Shown here: in pieces, positions 6,259 to 8,708 of the stretch
Numbering within the stretch: the first letter of the stretch is position 1
Layout: every line of letters starts with the position of its first letter
Source: Acidimicrobiia bacterium
GTDB taxonomy: Bacteria; Actinomycetota; Acidimicrobiia; Spongiisociales; UBA5794
Length of the DNA stretch: 8,708 nucleotides
Assembly: GCA_030598905.1 (NCBI GenBank)
Contig: JAUVPA010000064.1
Coordinates: 1 to 8,708, forward strand
Direction: 5' to 3'
Notes under the pieces: model-generated
Seen by the model: only the letters and a program-made list of their open reading frames with translations
What the model was told of the DNA's origin: nothing
Database searches by the model: none
Position numbers and translations under genes: made by a program

Positions 6259-6773
6259 CACAAGTCACCATCGAGTGTCGCAGCCCCAGCAGCCGCGGCG
6301 CGATGGACCCACTCGGTGAGAGCCAAGCCCGCCGATGTTCCCGTGATCTGGTTCGCTTCGGACACCTTGACCGCGAGTCCAGCGGAGACGAGATCCCCGA
6401 CTCGCTCACTCACACTGAGTTCGGTCAGTCCGAGCCGTTCAGCAAGACGAGAGCGTGTCACACTTTCCGAAGCCGCCAACTCTTCGAGGATGCGAAAGTT
6501 GGTGCCGTCCCCGGCCAAGCGCAAGGCCCGAAGCACCCCCTCGCGGACGGAAGCGATTCGGGCATCTCCGCCGGCGCGGAACTCTGTGAGCCATTCACCG
6601 GTCCCGGATTCGAGCCGATCCTCACGATCGAGAACCGCTATCAGGTGCCGAAGCATCCCGGCAACGCTACGTCCCATCTGTTCTGCCGAATCGCCTGGCT
6701 TGGTCAGCTCACCGGGACGGTTCTGCGGTGGCACACGGCCGATCGTGAGCGGAGTGGGGTTGTCAGCCGACAA
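6258..6773 (-). CDS. Winged-helix (ArsR/MarR-like) protein, unknown ligand
   Basis: A 171-residue protein with a winged helix-turn-helix in its C-terminal half: a segment FRILEELAASESVTRSRLAE, then a recognition-helix-like stretch LTELSVSERVGDLVSAGLAV and a short wing. The N-terminal third is helical and not recognised. I chose the TTG at 6771-6773, which overlaps the end of the EMO-like gene by 11 bases, because a GGAGGG lies 5 bases upstream. GTG at 6732-6734 and ATG at 6675-6677 are alternatives without a better ribosome binding site, and the longer frame back to 6842 lies inside the EMO gene. It has no cysteine, so it cannot be a thiol-switch sensor such as the sulfane-sulfur-responsive ArsR regulators known from sulfur oxidation loci. 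Position and overlap suggest a local regulator co-transcribed with its targets, or a non-DNA partner of the small zinc-finger protein that follows. Function not established. Confidence 0.75.
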   Translation of the reverse strand: MSADNPTPLTIGRVPPQNRPGELTKPGDSAEQMGRSVAGMLRHLIAVLDREDRLESGTGEWLTEFRAGGDARIASVREGVLRALRLAGDGTNFRILEELAASESVTRSRLAERLGLTELSVSERVGDLVSAGLAVKVSEANQITGTSAGLALTEWVHRAAAAGAATLDGDL

Positions 6774-8708
6774 GAGCGCCCTCCGTCTCGAGCGCCCGCT
6801 CGAGGAGCTGGGCGACGTCGACCACTTCGAGCCGGTTTTCATTCCCGGTCGTCTTCACGGCGTCGGAGTACATCACCAGGTCTTTCGGACACGCCACCAC
6901 GAAGAATCGCACATCATCGCCGAGGGCGACGGCCTCACGGATGCGGTTCTCGGAGGGACGCTCAGCCAGTCCAGAATCATCCATCCAGATTCGTCCCCCT
7001 CCGGCGCCGCAACAAAACGAGTTCTCCCGACAGCGACCCATCTCAACGAGGTCGAGTCCCGTCGCCCGAATGAGCCGGCGAGGAGCTTCGAACTCGTCGG
7101 CGTACCGCCCGAGGTAACAAGGGTCGTGATAAGTAGCCCTTCCCTCGAGCTGCATCAACGGCAGCCTCCCGGAGCGAACCAGCTCGTCGAGCAGCTGTGT
7201 GTAGTGCACAACCGGCTGTTCGAGGTCGTACTCGTTGTGGAGCGTGTTGAGCGAGTGGGGGTCGGTCGTGAAGATCCGCTCGAATGTCGCTTCGTCGAAG
7301 GCGTCCCGGTTCTGGTCGCGGAGCATTTCGAACAAGCCTTCTTCGCCCGTTCGTCTGACGTCGTTGCCTGAGTTGCGCTCGCCGTCGTACAGCAGCCCGA
7401 AGTCGACGTCCGCACGATGCAGCAACTGGGCGACAGTCCGTGACACCTCGCTGGCTCTTGGGTCGAAAGCGGCCTGATCCCCGACGAACCAGAGATGTTC
7501 CGCGGGCTCCTTGCGAACGTCCTTGACGGTGAAGTCGAGGCCCTTGGTCCACCGGGCACGCTGCTTGGCAGACTTGCCGAAGCTATTGCCGCCGCGTGCC
7601 AGCGACTGGAACGCGCTCTGTAGTCCTGGTTCGACGTCGCCGACGTCGACCAGCCGCCGACGCAGCTCGACGATGGTCGGCACATGCTCGATCCCGACCG
7701 GACACACCTCCATGCAGGCCATGCATGTGGTGCACGCCCAGAGCGTGTCGGTTGCGATCACCGAACCGGCGACCTCCGTAGCGTCTCGAAACCGTGGCTG
7801 GGCGCCGGGTCCGTACCAGAGGCGGATGGTTGCCTGTTCATCGGCGGCCTCGCGCAGATCGAGGATGAGGTCGCGTGGCGAGAGCGGCGCCCCTGAGGTT
7901 CGCGCCGGGCACACCTCATGGCAACGGCCGCATTTGGTGCAGGCATCGAAGACGAGGAACTCCTTCCACGAGAACGATGCAAGCGTTGGGTATCCGGGGG
8001 ACGTTGTCTCGGCGACATCAGGGAGAGAGCGGGCGGATCCCTGATCGGTGAACAAGAGATCGGCAGCGTCGAGGACGATGTGCATCGCCTTCGAGTACGG
8101 GATATAGGCGACGAACGCAAGCGCCGCCGCGGCGTGGATCCACCAGGTCACGACACGTGCAGTGTCGTTGGCCGACTCCCCCAGGCCTGAGGTCATCAAC
8201 GCAACTGTCCATCCTGCGATGGACACGACTTCGAACGAAGGAAAGTCGCTTGCTGCGATCCGGAAGCCCTCGAGCAGGAAGCCGGTGACGCCGAGGAACA
8301 CAAGGATGGCGAGAAACACGCGGTCGTCCAACGAGTAGCCGCGGCGGTCGTATTCGGCATCATCTCGGTCGACCCGCTCGTAGTCGAGGCGAAACGGCCG
8401 ACGACGCCTCCGATAGGCGAGCATGACGAGACCAACGATGAATCCGATCGCGAAGACATCGAGCACGAGCGAGTATCCGACGTAGAAAGCCCCGTGCCAG
8501 AACTGCCACTGCGGCTTGTCGAGGAGGAAGCCGATGATGTCCTCGTCGATCGCGATGATCGCGGTGCCGATCGTCAATACGATGAATCCCCAGAACACCA
8601 AGAAGTGGGCGACACCGACGTAGAGATCGCGCTTGGCGATTGTTCGCTGCGACGACAAATCGGCCAGCGCCCGGCTCAGACCCTTGAGGTTGAACCGGCC
8701 CGCCGCTC
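6763..8708 (-). CDS. Membrane-bound HdrD-like Fe-S oxidoreductase, EMO type (5' end beyond window)
   Basis: Probable electron-transfer flavoprotein:menaquinone oxidoreductase (EMO)-type protein, which in the family passes electrons from soluble donors through Fe-S clusters and haem b to the quinone pool. The frame is open to the right edge. Numbering here starts at the TTG codon at 8658, but sequence before it (RFNLKGLSRALADL) resembles the linker after a first membrane helix in relatives, so the true start lies outside. Visible parts: a NarI-like membrane domain with about five hydrophobic segments (residues 16-36, 54-82, 113-131, 143-160, 168-188) and candidate haem histidines H18, H55, H175, H193; two intact ferredoxin motifs C240-C243-C246-C250 and C309-C312-C315-C319; then two CCG-type domains. 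The first CCG domain has lost all four ligand positions (D394, N429, D466, S469). The second keeps C514, C549-C550 and C590 but has D593 for the last Cys. The stop codon at 6763-6765 lies inside the start of the next gene. The EMO call is firm as a family; the electron donor is unknown. Confidence 0.88.
   Translation of the reverse strand, partial: AAGRFNLKGLSRALADLSSQRTIAKRDLYVGVAHFLVFWGFIVLTIGTAIIAIDEDIIGFLLDKPQWQFWHGAFYVGYSLVLDVFAIGFIVGLVMLAYRRRRRPFRLDYERVDRDDAEYDRRGYSLDDRVFLAILVFLGVTGFLLEGFRIAASDFPSFEVVSIAGWTVALMTSGLGESANDTARVVTWWIHAAAALAFVAYIPYSKAMHIVLDAADLLFTDQGSARSLPDVAETTSPGYPTLASFSWKEFLVFDACTKCGRCHEVCPARTSGAPLSPRDLILDLREAADEQATIRLWYGPGAQPRFRDATEVAGSVIATDTLWACTTCMACMEVCPVGIEHVPTIVELRRRLVDVGDVEPGLQSAFQSLARGGNSFGKSAKQRARWTKGLDFTVKDVRKEPAEHLWFVGDQAAFDPRASEVSRTVAQLLHRADVDFGLLYDGERNSGNDVRRTGEEGLFEMLRDQNRDAFDEATFERIFTTDPHSLNTLHNEYDLEQPVVHYTQLLDELVRSGRLPLMQLEGRATYHDPCYLGRYADEFEAPRRLIRATGLDLVEMGRCRENSFCCGAGGGRIWMDDSGLAERPSENRIREAVALGDDVRFFVVACPKDLVMYSDAVKTTGNENRLEVVDVAQLLERALETEGALVG
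6779..6784 (-). promoter_or_regulatory. Ribosome binding site deciding the TTG start of the winged-helix gene
   Basis: The minus strand reads GGAGGG here, 5 bases before TTG (6771-6773). No other start in the frame has a comparable site, so this supports an uncommon TTG start that overlaps the end of the EMO-like gene. Confidence 0.6.

Noticed and set aside
5959..7371. Plus-strand open frame of 470 codons
   Set aside because: Covers several well-supported minus-strand genes and their junctions; low-complexity Ser/Arg-rich translation typical of a shadow.
7711..7727. CATGCAGGCCATGCATG, a palindrome-like stretch that might be an operator
   Set aside because: It lies within the codons of the second ferredoxin motif (CMACMEVC) and is explained by repeated Cys-Met coding.
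8656..8658. TTG as the true start of the EMO-like gene
   Set aside because: The frame stays open to the window edge and the extra residues resemble the linker after a first membrane helix in relatives, so the gene most likely starts outside.

Overview
The window is GC-rich bacterial DNA in which every gene supported by the sequence lies on the minus strand, so transcription runs from high to low coordinates. It is packed end to end. The largest gap between consecutive genes is about 22 bases, and most junctions overlap (ATGA, GTGA, TGATG). I read it as one long polycistronic transcript that enters at the right edge and leaves at the left edge, with no internal promoter or terminator that I can support. 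The organism is probably a high-GC bacterium with a menaquinone-type respiratory chain. An actinobacterium-like host is plausible because of the EMO-type membrane protein, the codon use and the GTG/TTG starts, but this is inference.

Layout in transcription order: (1) 8708-6763, a membrane-anchored HdrD-like iron-sulfur oxidoreductase of the EMO (ETF:menaquinone oxidoreductase) type, cut at its 5' end by the window edge; (2) 6773-6258, a winged-helix protein; (3) 6258-5977, a small Cys/His zinc-finger-like protein; (4) 5984-5538 and (5) 5541-5092, two GcvH-like lipoate-binding proteins in tandem; (6) 5087-4077, a lipoate-protein ligase family protein with the usual catalytic lysine; (7) 4054-3602, a third, more divergent GcvH-like protein; (8) 3605-2589, a radical SAM protein; (9) 2592-1471, a second lipoate-protein ligase family protein in which the catalytic lysine position is threonine; (10) 1474-356, a second radical SAM protein; (11) 356-1, a receiver-like protein cut by the left edge.

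The combination of two different radical SAM proteins, LplA-type ligases and several GcvH-like carriers, with no gcvT/gcvP or 2-oxoacid dehydrogenase genes in view, matches the LipS1/LipS2 plus ligase route described for lipoate-binding proteins (LbpA) of sulfur-oxidising heterodisulfide-reductase-like (sHdr) systems. An EMO gene beside it fits the sHdr variants that carry ETF and EMO genes. The simplest model is that the ligases load octanoate or lipoate on the carriers, the radical SAM pair inserts sulfur, the lipoylated carriers serve a sulfur-oxidation or other redox complex encoded upstream of the window, and electrons reach the quinone pool through the EMO-like protein. The sHdr subunits themselves are not in the window, so that link is inferred.

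The most unusual points are: an EMO-like protein in which all four ligand positions of the first CCG domain have been replaced (Asp, Asn, Asp, Ser) and the last cysteine of the second CCG domain is Asp; a ligase pair of which one lacks the catalytic lysine; three non-identical lipoate carriers in one operon; and an unexplained winged-helix plus zinc-finger pair inside a lipoate/electron-transfer operon.
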